Part shown: positions 29,313 to 37,097 of the stretch, in pieces
Layout: each line of letters begins with the position of its first letter
How positions within the stretch are numbered: position 1 is the first letter of the stretch
IMG/VR virus record: IMGVR_UViG_3300048918_000187
Span: 1-39,342 of that record
Source: a virus
DNA length: 39,342 bases
Strand: one strand, 5' to 3'
Translations under genes and position numbers: made by a program
The notes under the pieces: generated by a model
Told to the model about the DNA's origin: nothing
Databases searched by the model: none
The model's input: the letters and a program-made list of their open reading frames with translations, nothing else

Positions 29313-29690
29313 TTAGGCCCTCGGGGTGATGAACTCAAAGTCGAGGCGGTAGCGATACGCGCCCGTCGCAGGGTCAATCTCGGTGTTGCCGAAATCTACC
29401 ATATAACCGTGCAATTCCAAGGCGTCGCGGATGGCTTGCGCGCCGTCCTCGACCTTGGCCGCCGCGCCCGAACCGCTGGCCGGCGTGTAAATGTCGAACT
29501 GCATCCGGGCATGATCGACCTGCACCGGGCTATCGAGGTAATTCTCCGGCGAGCCGCTGATTTGCTGCCAGACGCAGTACATGGCCTGCGGCGGCTCATC
29601 CGGCGACGTGCCCCACGGCCATAAACGCTGTGCGAAGAGCGCCGTCACGGCCGGCGTGGTGGAGAGCCAATCGTAGATCGGCGGAAGCAT
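29313..29690 (-). CDS. Tail completion/terminator protein (DUF3168-like)
   Basis: A 125-aa protein. ATG 29690 (MLPPIYDWLSTTP) overlaps the upstream stop (ATGA). The sequence begins with a short helix and PAVTALFAQRLWPWGTSPDEPPQAMYCVWQQIS (in parts, about 13-45), then a beta sheet with VDHARMQFDIYT, the pattern of DUF3168 tail terminator proteins (lambda gpU-like role), which cap the tail tube at the head-proximal end. It lies just before the tail tube gene. Confidence 0.78.
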   Translation of the reverse strand: MLPPIYDWLSTTPAVTALFAQRLWPWGTSPDEPPQAMYCVWQQISGSPENYLDSPVQVDHARMQFDIYTPASGSGAAAKVEDGAQAIRDALELHGYMVDFGNTEIDPATGAYRYRLDFEFITPRA

Positions 29691-30193
29691 CACAGCTTGA
29701 TCCCCTTGCGTTTGGCATAGGTTACCGCGTTGGCCACGCCGCGCGAACTGGTCGAGCCGATCAAGGCGATGGCCGCCTGGCCTTGCGTATCGAACGCCGC
29801 GCGCAGAAACGATTGCGCCTTCTGGTGCTGAGTGCCGAATTCGAGGAACCGCCAATAGTAGGCGTTGGGCTTTTCGAATGTCTGGCCCACACGCTTTAGC
29901 CGGCGATTCTGTTTGGTATTCTTGTAGGTCGCCGATGCACCGCCCAGCACGCCCACGGAATACTGCAGCGCCGCACCCGCCGGTAGCCGTTTGCGCTTGC
30001 GCACCGCGATGCTGCCATAGAGCTTGCCCGACTTGTAATGCGGCTTGACGATGCGTTTAGCTTCGGCGGCGATGAGATTGGCGCCCTGGCGCAAAGCGTA
30101 GGCTAGCGCCTTATCGGCCAGCGCCTTGGGGAAATTCTGCAGTGCTTGCTGCAGGTCGCTCAAGCCCTCGACTTGTACCTCAATGAGCCCCAC
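29690..30193 (-). CDS. HK97 gp10-like head-tail/tail completion protein
   Basis: A 167-aa protein. GTG 30193 is chosen because GGGAGGTGG precedes it and it overlaps the previous stop by 14 nt. The body is the HK97 gp10 family: VEGLSDLQQALQNFPKALADKAL, a long helix, then SGKLYGSIAVRK and YYWRFLEFGTQHQKAQSFLRAAFD near the C-terminus. It takes part in joining tail and head. It is separated from the other connector genes by a three-gene accessory cassette, which is unusual for the module. Confidence 0.82.
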   Translation of the reverse strand: MGLIEVQVEGLSDLQQALQNFPKALADKALAYALRQGANLIAAEAKRIVKPHYKSGKLYGSIAVRKRKRLPAGAALQYSVGVLGGASATYKNTKQNRRLKRVGQTFEKPNAYYWRFLEFGTQHQKAQSFLRAAFDTQGQAAIALIGSTSSRGVANAVTYAKRKGIKL

Positions 30194-30950
30194 AAGCCAC
30201 CTCCCACGCCAAGCCGCTTTCAATTTCAACGAGCGCAAATTGCCGCCATGCCAGGCGATGCGCCCATGGTTCGCGTTGTTCGAGCCCTACGCCATACGCC
30301 ATGCCGCCTTCGTCCTCGACAAAGGTCGGCTTGCCGGCGAGCAATGCATCCACGCCCGTGTTGGAATTGTACGTGACCACGAAAAAGGCGCCCTTGAGCG
30401 CATCCTCAAGGTTGCCGCCCAGCGTAGGAGCGCCTGGCACGGCGCGCACGGTCGCGCGGCGATGCGCCAAAGGATGCGGACGGAAACGCGCCTGCCGTCC
30501 GCACTGCGCCGCCTCCCGCGCTTGCTCGCAATACCACGGATAGAGATCCTTGCCCTGCAGGCTGGCATCGCCCGGCACTTGGCCCACAATCAACGAATAG
30601 TCGCCCTTGTGGCACTCCGGCTTAAGCGCCTTAGGCCACAGCGTGGCAAAGCGCCGGCCGCCGTCCTCCACGACGGGAAGCGAGCCGCGGTTGTTGAGGC
30701 CGTTCCAACCCAGCGAGGTATAGGCGAACCGATCGCCGATATAGCCGCGTTCCATCACGAGAACTTCGGCGCCGGCCGCGCGATAGCCCGCACCGATGCG
30801 CCAGCCCCAGCAAATGACCGTCTCGCCCTGCGCCGGCTTGTGATGCGGCTGCGCGATCTGCGTGGCCAGCCCGTGGCGCTTTAGCCCGGCCGCCATCGCC
30901 GCGGCGTGCTGCTGTTGGTGCTCAGCGCGGCCGGTGATGATCGTGATCAT
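30180..30950 (-). CDS. Putative glycosyltransferase (GT-B/KpsC-like)
   Basis: A 256-aa protein. ATG 30950 (MITIITGRAEHQQQHAAAM) overlaps the methyltransferase stop (ATGA). The C-terminal half has RFRPHPLAHRR near residue 158 and YNSNTGVDALLAGKPTFVEDEGGMAYG near 201-227. The S-N-T-G-V-D-A-L-x-x-G-K-P pattern with an Arg-rich RxHP motif resembles capsule/Kdo transferase-like GT-B enzymes. Substrate unknown. It may modify virion proteins or host surface glycans. It belongs to a three-gene cassette that interrupts the conserved connector gene order. Confidence 0.55.
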   Translation of the reverse strand: MITIITGRAEHQQQHAAAMAAGLKRHGLATQIAQPHHKPAQGETVICWGWRIGAGYRAAGAEVLVMERGYIGDRFAYTSLGWNGLNNRGSLPVVEDGGRRFATLWPKALKPECHKGDYSLIVGQVPGDASLQGKDLYPWYCEQAREAAQCGRQARFRPHPLAHRRATVRAVPGAPTLGGNLEDALKGAFFVVTYNSNTGVDALLAGKPTFVEDEGGMAYGVGLEQREPWAHRLAWRQFALVEIESGLAWEVACGAH

Positions 30951-31519
30951 TGGATAACGATACCAATGCCCATGGCCGATCCTTCGGCGACGAATTCCAG
31001 GCACTGTAAGCCGCTGGCTTTCAGTTCGGCCCAGAGTTGCGGCACCTCGACCATGCGCCCGCCGCGCTCTTTCTGGCCTTCCCCGACGATGTCATGAAAG
31101 GCAACGATTCGAGCGGCTGAACGGTAATTTTCCCAGTCGGCCCGCACTCCGTCGTACGTGTGATCGCCGTCGATGAGAACGGCATCGTAAGGGCCAGCCT
31201 GATATACCGCGGCAATCGTTTCCGGTGCACGGGAGTCTCCCAGAAGGCAACGCACGCCGCGCTTGCGGCTCTGCAGATCGAAGACGGCGCGGCGCAGCTG
31301 GTCGCCAGTGGTGCATTTGCCCCACAAGCCGCCGGGCATGTCCACGGCCACACCAGACGATGAGAGCGGAAGCGCCATCATAATCTCATGGAAGGTGTCG
31401 CCCTCGCGCGCGCCGATTTCCAGATAGTGGCGCACTTCCTCGGCCAGCAGGAAGGAGATAAACCGGCGCAGCTCGGTTTCGTTCTGCGACGCGCGGCGGC
31501 CTGAAAAAGTAGTCAGCAA
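30947..31519 (-). CDS. SAM-dependent methyltransferase-like protein (class I)
   Basis: About 190 aa if the TTG at 31519 is used; GAGGAC lies about 9 nt upstream. An in-frame ATG at 31591 inside the previous gene is the alternative. Motif I is HYLEIGAREGDTFHEI. SGVAVDMPGG supplies the acidic residue of motif II, DAVLIDGDHTYDGVRADWENY is motif IV with a metal-site-like DGDH, and IVAFHDI follows. This matches the Methyltransf_24/CmcI-like group, often paired with sugar-modifying genes. Target unknown. It is flanked by DUF115-like and glycosyltransferase-like genes with overlaps on both sides. Confidence 0.68.
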   Translation of the reverse strand: MLTTFSGRRASQNETELRRFISFLLAEEVRHYLEIGAREGDTFHEIMMALPLSSSGVAVDMPGGLWGKCTTGDQLRRAVFDLQSRKRGVRCLLGDSRAPETIAAVYQAGPYDAVLIDGDHTYDGVRADWENYRSAARIVAFHDIVGEGQKERGGRMVEVPQLWAELKASGLQCLEFVAEGSAMGIGIVIQ

Positions 31520-32025
31520 AGGACAGTCCTCGGGTCGAGGTGCGGGAAGCACTGCAGGTCGCTGCCCACCGTGCAATTGTAGACGTCGCACCCGCTGAAA
31601 CGCTCAAATTGACGTTTCATGATGCTAAACCGCACGTCACTGGTATTGCTCAGCGGCGCCGGATGATCGCCAAAGTAGTGCGCGCCGTCTCGTGAATGCA
31701 TGTCCACGCCGAAAAGGAAAATGCGGTGCGCGCCGAGAAATTTAGCCGCGTACATGGCGAGCAAGCTGGAATTGCTGCCCGATGCGATGGGTAGCGTTTC
31801 GCAGCCCGGCACGTCAACGAGCGAAAACTTGCGCCCGCCGAACGCGTGCGCGGCCGGATTTTCCTGCCACCACTTCGCATCGCCCGATGCCATCGCCTCG
31901 GCCCACGGCGCCAGCTGCCACGCGTTGCTCACAGCCACCGTGCGAAAGCCACGCTCGCGCACGCGCTCGGCAATGGAAGCGCTCATGCTCGGCCCAGTGG
32001 CCAGAATGGCAAAATCACGCACCAT
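31513..32025 (-). CDS. DUF115/sialyltransferase-like Rossmann protein, 170 aa
   Basis: A 170-aa protein with FAILATGPSMSASIAERV at the N-terminus, a nucleotide-sugar-like GPS loop, TVAVSNAWQL and, further on, RIFLFGVDMHSRDGAHYFGDHP. The GPSx...GVD...HYFG pattern resembles DUF115/MptE-like and GT42-like enzymes that act on sugars or pterins. It is the first gene of the accessory cassette, overlapping the head-closure gene by 11 nt. A role in glycan transfer is inferred from the neighbouring glycosyltransferase and methyltransferase. Confidence 0.55.
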   Translation of the reverse strand: MVRDFAILATGPSMSASIAERVRERGFRTVAVSNAWQLAPWAEAMASGDAKWWQENPAAHAFGGRKFSLVDVPGCETLPIASGSNSSLLAMYAAKFLGAHRIFLFGVDMHSRDGAHYFGDHPAPLSNTSDVRFSIMKRQFERFSGCDVYNCTVGSDLQCFPHLDPRTVLC

Positions 32026-32368
32026 CGGGGTTCGCTCCGGTCGTGCAAGGGATCGTCATGTATTCCAGACCGCTGTCATTGTCCGCCAGCGCGCCGGCCG
32101 GGTTGTAGATCGTGCCGTTGTGCAGGATACGCATGTCTGGCGTGAAGCCGGGCAGCGTGCGAATGGTGATCCGCGTGGTGATGGCTGATTGCGTGGCGCT
32201 GGCGGAAATGAACTCACGCACGCTCAACGGTTCCACCGCGGCCCACACACCGCCGTCCGGCGTGCTTGGGAAGTTCACCCATGTCCAAAGCGTCTCGCCG
32301 CGATCGCCGCGTGTTTCTTGGCGGCGCTGGATGATCACGCGGTGGCGAAGTTTGCCGGCGGCGAGCAT
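32015..32368 (-). CDS. Head-tail adaptor (SPP1 gp16/HK97 gp7-like head closure)
   Basis: A 117-aa protein. ATG 32368 (MLAAGKLRHRVIIQRRQE) overlaps the connector stop (ATGA). LRHRVIIQRRQETRGDRGETLWTWV and WAAVEPLSVREFISASATQS (in parts), then TTRITIRTLPGFTPDMRILHNGTIYNP, are the standard pattern of phage head-tail joining proteins, which close the portal channel and bind the tail. It lies directly after the gp6-like connector. Confidence 0.85.
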   Translation of the reverse strand: MLAAGKLRHRVIIQRRQETRGDRGETLWTWVNFPSTPDGGVWAAVEPLSVREFISASATQSAITTRITIRTLPGFTPDMRILHNGTIYNPAGALADNDSGLEYMTIPCTTGANPDGA

Positions 32369-32715
32369 CAGGCCACCGTGGGCGTGCGGTAGGGGTAAAG
32401 GAGCGCCATGACAGGCGGCGATAGGTAGTTGTCGGTGCGCCATGCGGTGGCGCTGGCGTTGCCGTCGCGGTCCGCGTAGAAATTGCCCAGCATCAGCAGC
32501 GTGGCGGCCTTGATCGCGAAGGGGCAATCGATCGCCACGCCTGCCGTGTCCTCGATCGGCACGCCGGCCGTATCGATGGGCCCAGGGTAGCCCTCGCCGA
32601 TGTAATTCATCACGGCGCTCGTGGCGGCCATGATTTTGAGCGTGACGTCATTGTCATCCGCGTCCGTGTCGCTGCGGAGGTGATCGCGGGCTTGCTGCAG
32701 GGAGACGAATTGCAT
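32368..32715 (-). CDS. Head-tail connector (HK97 gp6-like)
   Basis: A 115-aa helical protein: MQFVSLQQARDHLRSD, then DDNDVTLKIMAATSAVMNYIGE and a C-terminal CPFAIKAATLLMLGNFYADRDG. This is the pattern of the gp6/gp15 connector family, which forms a ring beneath the portal. It has an ATGA overlap with the collagen-like gene upstream and with the adaptor gene downstream. In the usual order it would follow the capsid gene, so the order portal, collagen-like, connector with capsid upstream is slightly rearranged. Confidence 0.82.
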   Translation of the reverse strand: MQFVSLQQARDHLRSDTDADDNDVTLKIMAATSAVMNYIGEGYPGPIDTAGVPIEDTAGVAIDCPFAIKAATLLMLGNFYADRDGNASATAWRTDNYLSPPVMALLYPYRTPTVA

Positions 32716-33425
32716 CAGCTGGCCACTCGATGATCAAGCACAGTCAGGCCGGGCAATACCTTGGCGTCGCGGCCTGCGTCGCCTTTCTCGCCGCGCAAAC
32801 CCTGCGCGCCATCGCGGCCTTTACGCACGGCTAGGCGCCATTCCTTTCCTTGACCCGGTTCTGCGGTAGTGTTGGCCGAAGTAGCCCACACCTGGCCGCC
32901 GTGGGTCACCATATCGCCCTTGGCGTAGCTATTGCCCGCCTCGTGGATCCCGACATATTGCGGAACTGCCAGCACGACCGATTTTGTGATCACGCGGCCC
33001 CCGGTGCGCAGGTGCACGGAAAGCGTGCGGCCATCGTCGGCCATCTCGAGGTCGAAATCCTCGGCGCTCAAGCCGTCGCGGCCTGGCTGGCCGTCCGTAC
33101 CCTTGGCGCCCTGTAGGCCATCGCGCCCGTCGCGCGGCGGATGCATGCCGCACCACACGCCCACGGCACGCTCGATGCGTTCGTCGGTCACTTCCGGGCC
33201 ACGTTCGCCATCTTTACCGGCGGCCGGCGGGTTGGCCTCAAGCCATTGTTTCACGTGGAACGCGACCACTTCCGCGCTCGGCGCCGGCCCGGGTTCGCCC
33301 TGCGGTCCAGCGATGGCGGCGCGTTGCTCCAATTCGTCAATGCGCGCCAGCAGCGGCGCGGTGGCCTTGGTCACGGCTTCCATGATCTTGGCGGCGACTT
33401 GCTGGGCGAACTCTTGAGGGTTCAT
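32715..33425 (-). CDS. Collagen-like protein with chitin-binding-like module
   Basis: A 236-aa protein. An N-terminal helix (1-36) is followed by three short Gly-X-Y tracts (about 40-48, 100-118 and 203-221, e.g. GRDGLQGAKGTDGQPGRDG). Between the last two is a beta module (about 155-200) with YAKGDMVTHGGQVWATSANTTAEPG...EWRL, resembling CBM5/12-type carbohydrate-binding domains. The helix could trimerise the collagen tracts. Position between portal and connector suggests a virion-bound decoration or neck-whisker protein that binds surface sugars. This is inferred, since the family is not one I can name exactly. Confidence 0.65.
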   Translation of the reverse strand: MNPQEFAQQVAAKIMEAVTKATAPLLARIDELEQRAAIAGPQGEPGPAPSAEVVAFHVKQWLEANPPAAGKDGERGPEVTDERIERAVGVWCGMHPPRDGRDGLQGAKGTDGQPGRDGLSAEDFDLEMADDGRTLSVHLRTGGRVITKSVVLAVPQYVGIHEAGNSYAKGDMVTHGGQVWATSANTTAEPGQGKEWRLAVRKGRDGAQGLRGEKGDAGRDAKVLPGLTVLDHRVAS

Positions 33426-34834
33426 GCGGTCATTTCCAGTTCAAGCGCGGCGATGGCGTCAGCGTACCAATTCTTGGCCGCTGCGTCGTCAGCCTCGGCC
33501 GGCGTTGGCGCTGGAAGCGCAGCGGGATCTTGTGGCGCAGGCGTATTGCTGGCGTTGGGTGATGTAGCCGGCTCGCCGTTCTCGGCGCGTTCGGCCAATT
33601 CTTCCAGACTGTACATCTGCTGTTGCAGGAACACCGAATCGCCGCCCTTGAGCGCTTTCAAGCCTACCTTTTTGCGGCCGTCATTGACGGTATAGAGGCC
33701 GCCGCCGATGCCCTTGGTGGCCGAATCGACTTGTGCGGCGGTGTCCATGCGCAGCAAGACGGATTCGTCCACATTGACTTGGTAGGGGTCGACGTTCAAG
33801 CCGTCCGTGAGCAGACATTCCTGCGACTGTACGTGGACCTGCAGCGCGTTCTGGTAGTAGTCCTGCGTGCCGCTTTCATAGTTGGCATAGGCCGGCGCCG
33901 CGCCCGCGCCAATCTTGTAGGGCGGCACGTGGAAGCACGCCGCGACTTGCTCGGCGGACCATTTGAGCAGGTCCATCAGCTGGGCATCTGCGTTGGTGCC
34001 GGTCACGCGGTCGAATTTGAGCCCGTCGCCCACGATAGCCACGCGGCCGGCGTTTTCTCCGGTGAAATTGCTGCGCCAGAAATCCGTGACTTCCTTGGCT
34101 TTGGCTGGCGTGATCGGGCCGGGCGCCGTGAGAATGCCGCTCGGCATTGCCGCGTTGCCAAAGAACCGTTCGGAGTTGCGCACGCCTTTGAGCGAGAGCA
34201 GCGCCGGCAACGCCGCGGCATAGAGTGGCGACAAGCCGCACAGCGGATGCCAGAAGGTATTCCACCGGTCGTGGATGATTTCCGACGCGGGCGCGATCAA
34301 ACCGGGTTGGGCAATGCCGGCCAAATTGTCGCACTGCAGCTGATAGAACACCTCGGCCGGCGTGCCGTCATCGTTCGTGCTCACGAGGGGCTTTACCAGG
34401 CACGGATCGAGTACGTAGAGCGCCACAACCACGTTGCGGGCGTCGCGCTGCTTGAGAATGTACGTGTTGCCGCGCATCAGCTTGGAAAGCATCCAAGATT
34501 CGCGGAACTGCATTTGATTCTGGTAATCGTTGGGGTTGGCCAACACCGGGCTATACGCCGAGCTATTGGTTTCTTCCCAAATGCCGTCGCTGTCTTTCTG
34601 CATCAGGCGGTAGGGCATTTTCGAAATGTCTTGGGCGATGAGCGACACGCACGAGAAAACCGCGGCGTTCATCATGATGTTTTCGGGTCGCACTTCCTTG
34701 TTTTTCTGCCAGTCGCCCGCGTCCCATTCACGGATGACCCAGGGGAAACCGCCCCAGCCCCAGCCGTGCGTATTGGCGCCTACGGGCTCGAGGATGGCGG
34801 CCTTATTGACAATTTCCCACTTGCCCAGGCGCAT
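33422..34834 (-). CDS. Portal protein (HK97 gp3-like)
   Basis: A 470-aa HK97-type portal: AVFSCVSLIAQDISKMPYRLMQKD near 54-78, DYQNQMQFRESWMLSKLMRGNTYIL (in parts), then LSPLYAAALPALLSLKG, SEQVAACFHVPPYKIG and a C-terminal acidic, Pro/Ala-rich tail. It forms the dodecameric DNA channel at one capsid vertex and docks the terminase. GAGGGAC is about 7 nt before ATG. It overlaps the collagen-like gene by 4 nt. It is placed after the protease-capsid fusion; in HK97 itself portal comes before protease and capsid. Confidence 0.9.
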   Translation of the reverse strand: MRLGKWEIVNKAAILEPVGANTHGWGWGGFPWVIREWDAGDWQKNKEVRPENIMMNAAVFSCVSLIAQDISKMPYRLMQKDSDGIWEETNSSAYSPVLANPNDYQNQMQFRESWMLSKLMRGNTYILKQRDARNVVVALYVLDPCLVKPLVSTNDDGTPAEVFYQLQCDNLAGIAQPGLIAPASEIIHDRWNTFWHPLCGLSPLYAAALPALLSLKGVRNSERFFGNAAMPSGILTAPGPITPAKAKEVTDFWRSNFTGENAGRVAIVGDGLKFDRVTGTNADAQLMDLLKWSAEQVAACFHVPPYKIGAGAAPAYANYESGTQDYYQNALQVHVQSQECLLTDGLNVDPYQVNVDESVLLRMDTAAQVDSATKGIGGGLYTVNDGRKKVGLKALKGGDSVFLQQQMYSLEELAERAENGEPATSPNASNTPAPQDPAALPAPTPAEADDAAAKNWYADAIAALELEMTA

Positions 34835-34842
34835 GGCGTCCC

Positions 34843-35031
34843 TCAGTCGTCGGATGATTCGGCCTGCATGTCGCGCCGCTTGTAGGAACGCTTGGGCTTG
34901 CCCGTGCGCTGGCTGATTTTGGCATCAAGCGCCGCTTTACGATAGCGCCCCTTGGCCGCTTTCAACAAACCTTCGCCCATGGCGTCGGGTACGTCGAAAA
35001 TTTTATCGGTTCGGGAATCGTGGAGGCGCAT
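34843..35031 (-). CDS. Small basic hypothetical protein, 62 aa
   Basis: A 62-aa, strongly basic protein (KGRYRKAALDAKISQRTGKPKRSYKRRD) with an acidic last stretch. AAGGA lies about 7 nt before ATG. It sits between the capsid-protease fusion and the portal. A role as a head-internal or DNA-binding factor would fit the charge but is not demonstrated. No family is recognised. Confidence 0.65.
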   Translation of the reverse strand: MRLHDSRTDKIFDVPDAMGEGLLKAAKGRYRKAALDAKISQRTGKPKRSYKRRDMQAESSDD

Positions 35032-35050
35032 CAGAATCCTTGAAAGGGTC

Positions 35051-35068
35051 GGGCGCCCGGAGGCGCCC
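35051..35068 (-). other. Strong stem-loop after the capsid gene
   Basis: GGGCGCC (35051-35057) and GGCGCCC (35062-35068) give a perfect 7-bp GC stem with a 4-nt loop, 15 nt downstream of the capsid stop on the leftward transcript. No T-run follows. Like the hairpin after the tail tube gene, it is placed to stabilise the upstream mRNA or attenuate downstream transcription. Confidence 0.5.
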
Positions 35069-35082
35069 TTCCCATGCCCGTC

Positions 35083-37095
35083 TTAGCCGGCCGACGAGTA
35101 GTTGACGCCAGTCAGGTAGGCGACGCCCGAGTCGCGGCGGCGTGCCCAGTTGATGTAACGCTCAGCGCGGTAGGCCGTGCTGTTGGTCTGCCACATGCTG
35201 ACGAGGGTGGCCGCGGTCGGCGTGCCGCTGGAACCGGTCGGGGCGTCGGCCATTTCGATCGAGGCCTCCTGCGAAGCGTCGACCGTGACCTGGCCGTCGT
35301 CGGCGAACCAGATATCGGACGCGTTCACCAGCACCAGCAGCGAGCCGGCGGTATCGCCCGGCACGTAGTTGGAGACGATGACCGGAATGCCCAGGAACGT
35401 GCCACCGGTCGGGGTGATGCCAGGATAGGTGGACTGACCCAGCGGGTTCTTCATCAGCGACAAGGCGCGCGCGGTGCGGCCGTCCATGATGACCACGGGG
35501 TTGTTATAGGCGTTGTTGGCCGCATCGCCCACGCTCCACAGCTTTTCCCAATCGGCCGTGATTTCTGCATCGGTCGAGCCGGACGAGGCAAACGCCGTCG
35601 CGCCGTTCAAGATCGACTTTGGCTTCACGTTGGCGGTGCCGGCGTTGGTCGGGTCGATGAAAGCCAGATCCTGCGCTTCCAGCACGGCCGCGGCCAATTC
35701 ATCGCGGATGAGCAGCTCGGCGCTCGGGTTGCTGAAGCGCAGCAGCTCGTTCGTGAGCACGGCGATGCCGGCCGCCTTGAACCAGCCAAAATTGATCGAG
35801 TTGTAATCGACCTTGGTTACCGGCTTGGCCTTACCCTCGCCGACCCAGCCAGCGCTCGCCTTGCTTGTCTGGCCAGCAATGTTCACGTTGAAGGGGATGC
35901 GGCGCATCTTGTTTTCGAGCTGGCCCAGAATCGACTGCGGACGCAGGAAATTCAGGAAGTCGCCCGAATAACGCTCGATGACCACCAACGGCGAGGCCCA
36001 CGTGGTGCCCGTGGTCGTGCCGGCGGCAACGGCGGCTTTCTGCGTCAGGGATTTGGTCTGCATGGCGGCGCGAAGGTCGAAACCATCGTCGAACGCCTTC
36101 ATCGTCTCGACCAGCTCCGGATTGCTCTGGCCGTAATGCTGCTTGGCCAGACGGAACGCCTTACCGGTGTCGCCCTTAGAAGCGATCTGCAGCATGGCGT
36201 ACTGCGCAAAGCCCTGGCCCGGTGCCAGCTCAGCGGCCTTTTCCTTGAGCGTCACGCCCTGGCGACTGGCGCTGCCATTCTCGCCGTCGCTGCCGTCGAC
36301 CGGCCTGGCGTTGGTGGCAGCGCGCTTCTGCAGCACCTCGACGCGCTTCACTTCGATGTCCAGCGCTTCGATTTCGGTGCTCAGCGTGTCGAACTCTTCC
36401 GCTTCGGCGCCGCCGAGCGTTTCGCCGTTTTCGTCGGCCTTGGTGCCCAGCTCGAGCTGGCGCGCCTCTTTGGCGGCCTTCTCTTCCTTCAATCGCTTGA
36501 TGCGTTCTGCAAAATTCATGGCATTGCCCTCATTGGCGGGTTGGGAAAGTTTCACGGATTTCCCCGCGAGAGCGGGCGTTGCCACGGTCTTGAGTCGAGT
36601 GGCGGAGACGCCAGAATCAAGGGCCTTGACGGTTTGAATCGTGGCCTCGGCGTTGGCCGGAATGGTCACGACGGAAAGTTCTAGCCACTCCCAGGATTTG
36701 AAGAGTAGGCCGTTGGTGCCTTTGATCAATTCGACGCCATCCTCAAGGCCGCGAAAGCCGATCGAGAGCCCTTTGACCAGGCCAATCTTGATCGACTGCC
36801 ACGCCTCGTCAAGGCGATCCTTGAGCGTGCCGGCTTCATCCGTCTGCGCCACCTCGATCGACACTGCAATGCCGTTCTTTGTGACCTTGGCGTCAGTGAC
36901 GTGGCCAATCGGCTGCGTCGAATCGTGCTGCCACAGCAGCGGCAGGGGAAGTGAGAACTGGCCGCCCTTGGGCTCGACCACGTCGCCCATGCGATCGGGG
37001 CTCGGCGTGGTGGCAATGCCTTTGATGACGCGCTTGCCGTCGATTTGCTCGGCGGATTTGACCTGCAGCAGCGAGTAAGCGCGTTGAATGGTCAT
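35083..37095 (-). CDS. Prohead protease-major capsid protein fusion (HK97 gp4+gp5-like)
   Basis: A 670-aa fusion. Residues 1-160 are an S78/U35 prohead protease with LLWQHD (His57), VKGLSIGF (Ser111) and WLELSVVTIPAN (139-147, third catalytic region). From about 193 (MNFAERIKRLKEEKA) a long coiled coil to about 265 is the HK97-type delta scaffold, and the rest is an HK97-fold capsid (VVIERYSGDFLNFLRPQSILG, GKAKPVTKVDYNSINFGWFKAAGIAVLTNELLRF in parts, RALSLMKNPLGQSTYPG). Protease and capsid are separate genes in HK97. GAGGG precedes Met193 (36519), so a capsid-only product may also be made. Confidence 0.88.
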   Translation of the reverse strand: MTIQRAYSLLQVKSAEQIDGKRVIKGIATTPSPDRMGDVVEPKGGQFSLPLPLLWQHDSTQPIGHVTDAKVTKNGIAVSIEVAQTDEAGTLKDRLDEAWQSIKIGLVKGLSIGFRGLEDGVELIKGTNGLLFKSWEWLELSVVTIPANAEATIQTVKALDSGVSATRLKTVATPALAGKSVKLSQPANEGNAMNFAERIKRLKEEKAAKEARQLELGTKADENGETLGGAEAEEFDTLSTEIEALDIEVKRVEVLQKRAATNARPVDGSDGENGSASRQGVTLKEKAAELAPGQGFAQYAMLQIASKGDTGKAFRLAKQHYGQSNPELVETMKAFDDGFDLRAAMQTKSLTQKAAVAAGTTTGTTWASPLVVIERYSGDFLNFLRPQSILGQLENKMRRIPFNVNIAGQTSKASAGWVGEGKAKPVTKVDYNSINFGWFKAAGIAVLTNELLRFSNPSAELLIRDELAAAVLEAQDLAFIDPTNAGTANVKPKSILNGATAFASSGSTDAEITADWEKLWSVGDAANNAYNNPVVIMDGRTARALSLMKNPLGQSTYPGITPTGGTFLGIPVIVSNYVPGDTAGSLLVLVNASDIWFADDGQVTVDASQEASIEMADAPTGSSGTPTAATLVSMWQTNSTAYRAERYINWARRRDSGVAYLTGVNYSSAG
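36517..36536 (-). promoter_or_regulatory. Internal ribosome-binding site and start for capsid-only product
   Basis: On the minus strand GAGGG lies about 9 nt before the in-frame ATG at 36519 (Met193 of the fusion), which begins the coiled-coil delta-domain-like part. It could allow extra capsid subunits without attached protease. Inferred from sequence only. Confidence 0.45.
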
Positions 37096-37097
37096 TG

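Noticed and set aside
34808-34830. TTGACA near the portal start as a promoter
   Set aside because: It has no -10-like partner at 16-18 nt, and the second palindrome arm is absent. It is explained by coding sequence of the portal gene.
33623-34885. A 420-codon plus-strand ORF opposite the portal, and a 536-codon one opposite the capsid fusion at 35074-36684
   Set aside because: Both are shadows of strongly identified genes in a GC-rich genome where antisense frames stay open. They are rich in Arg, His and Ala with no domain.
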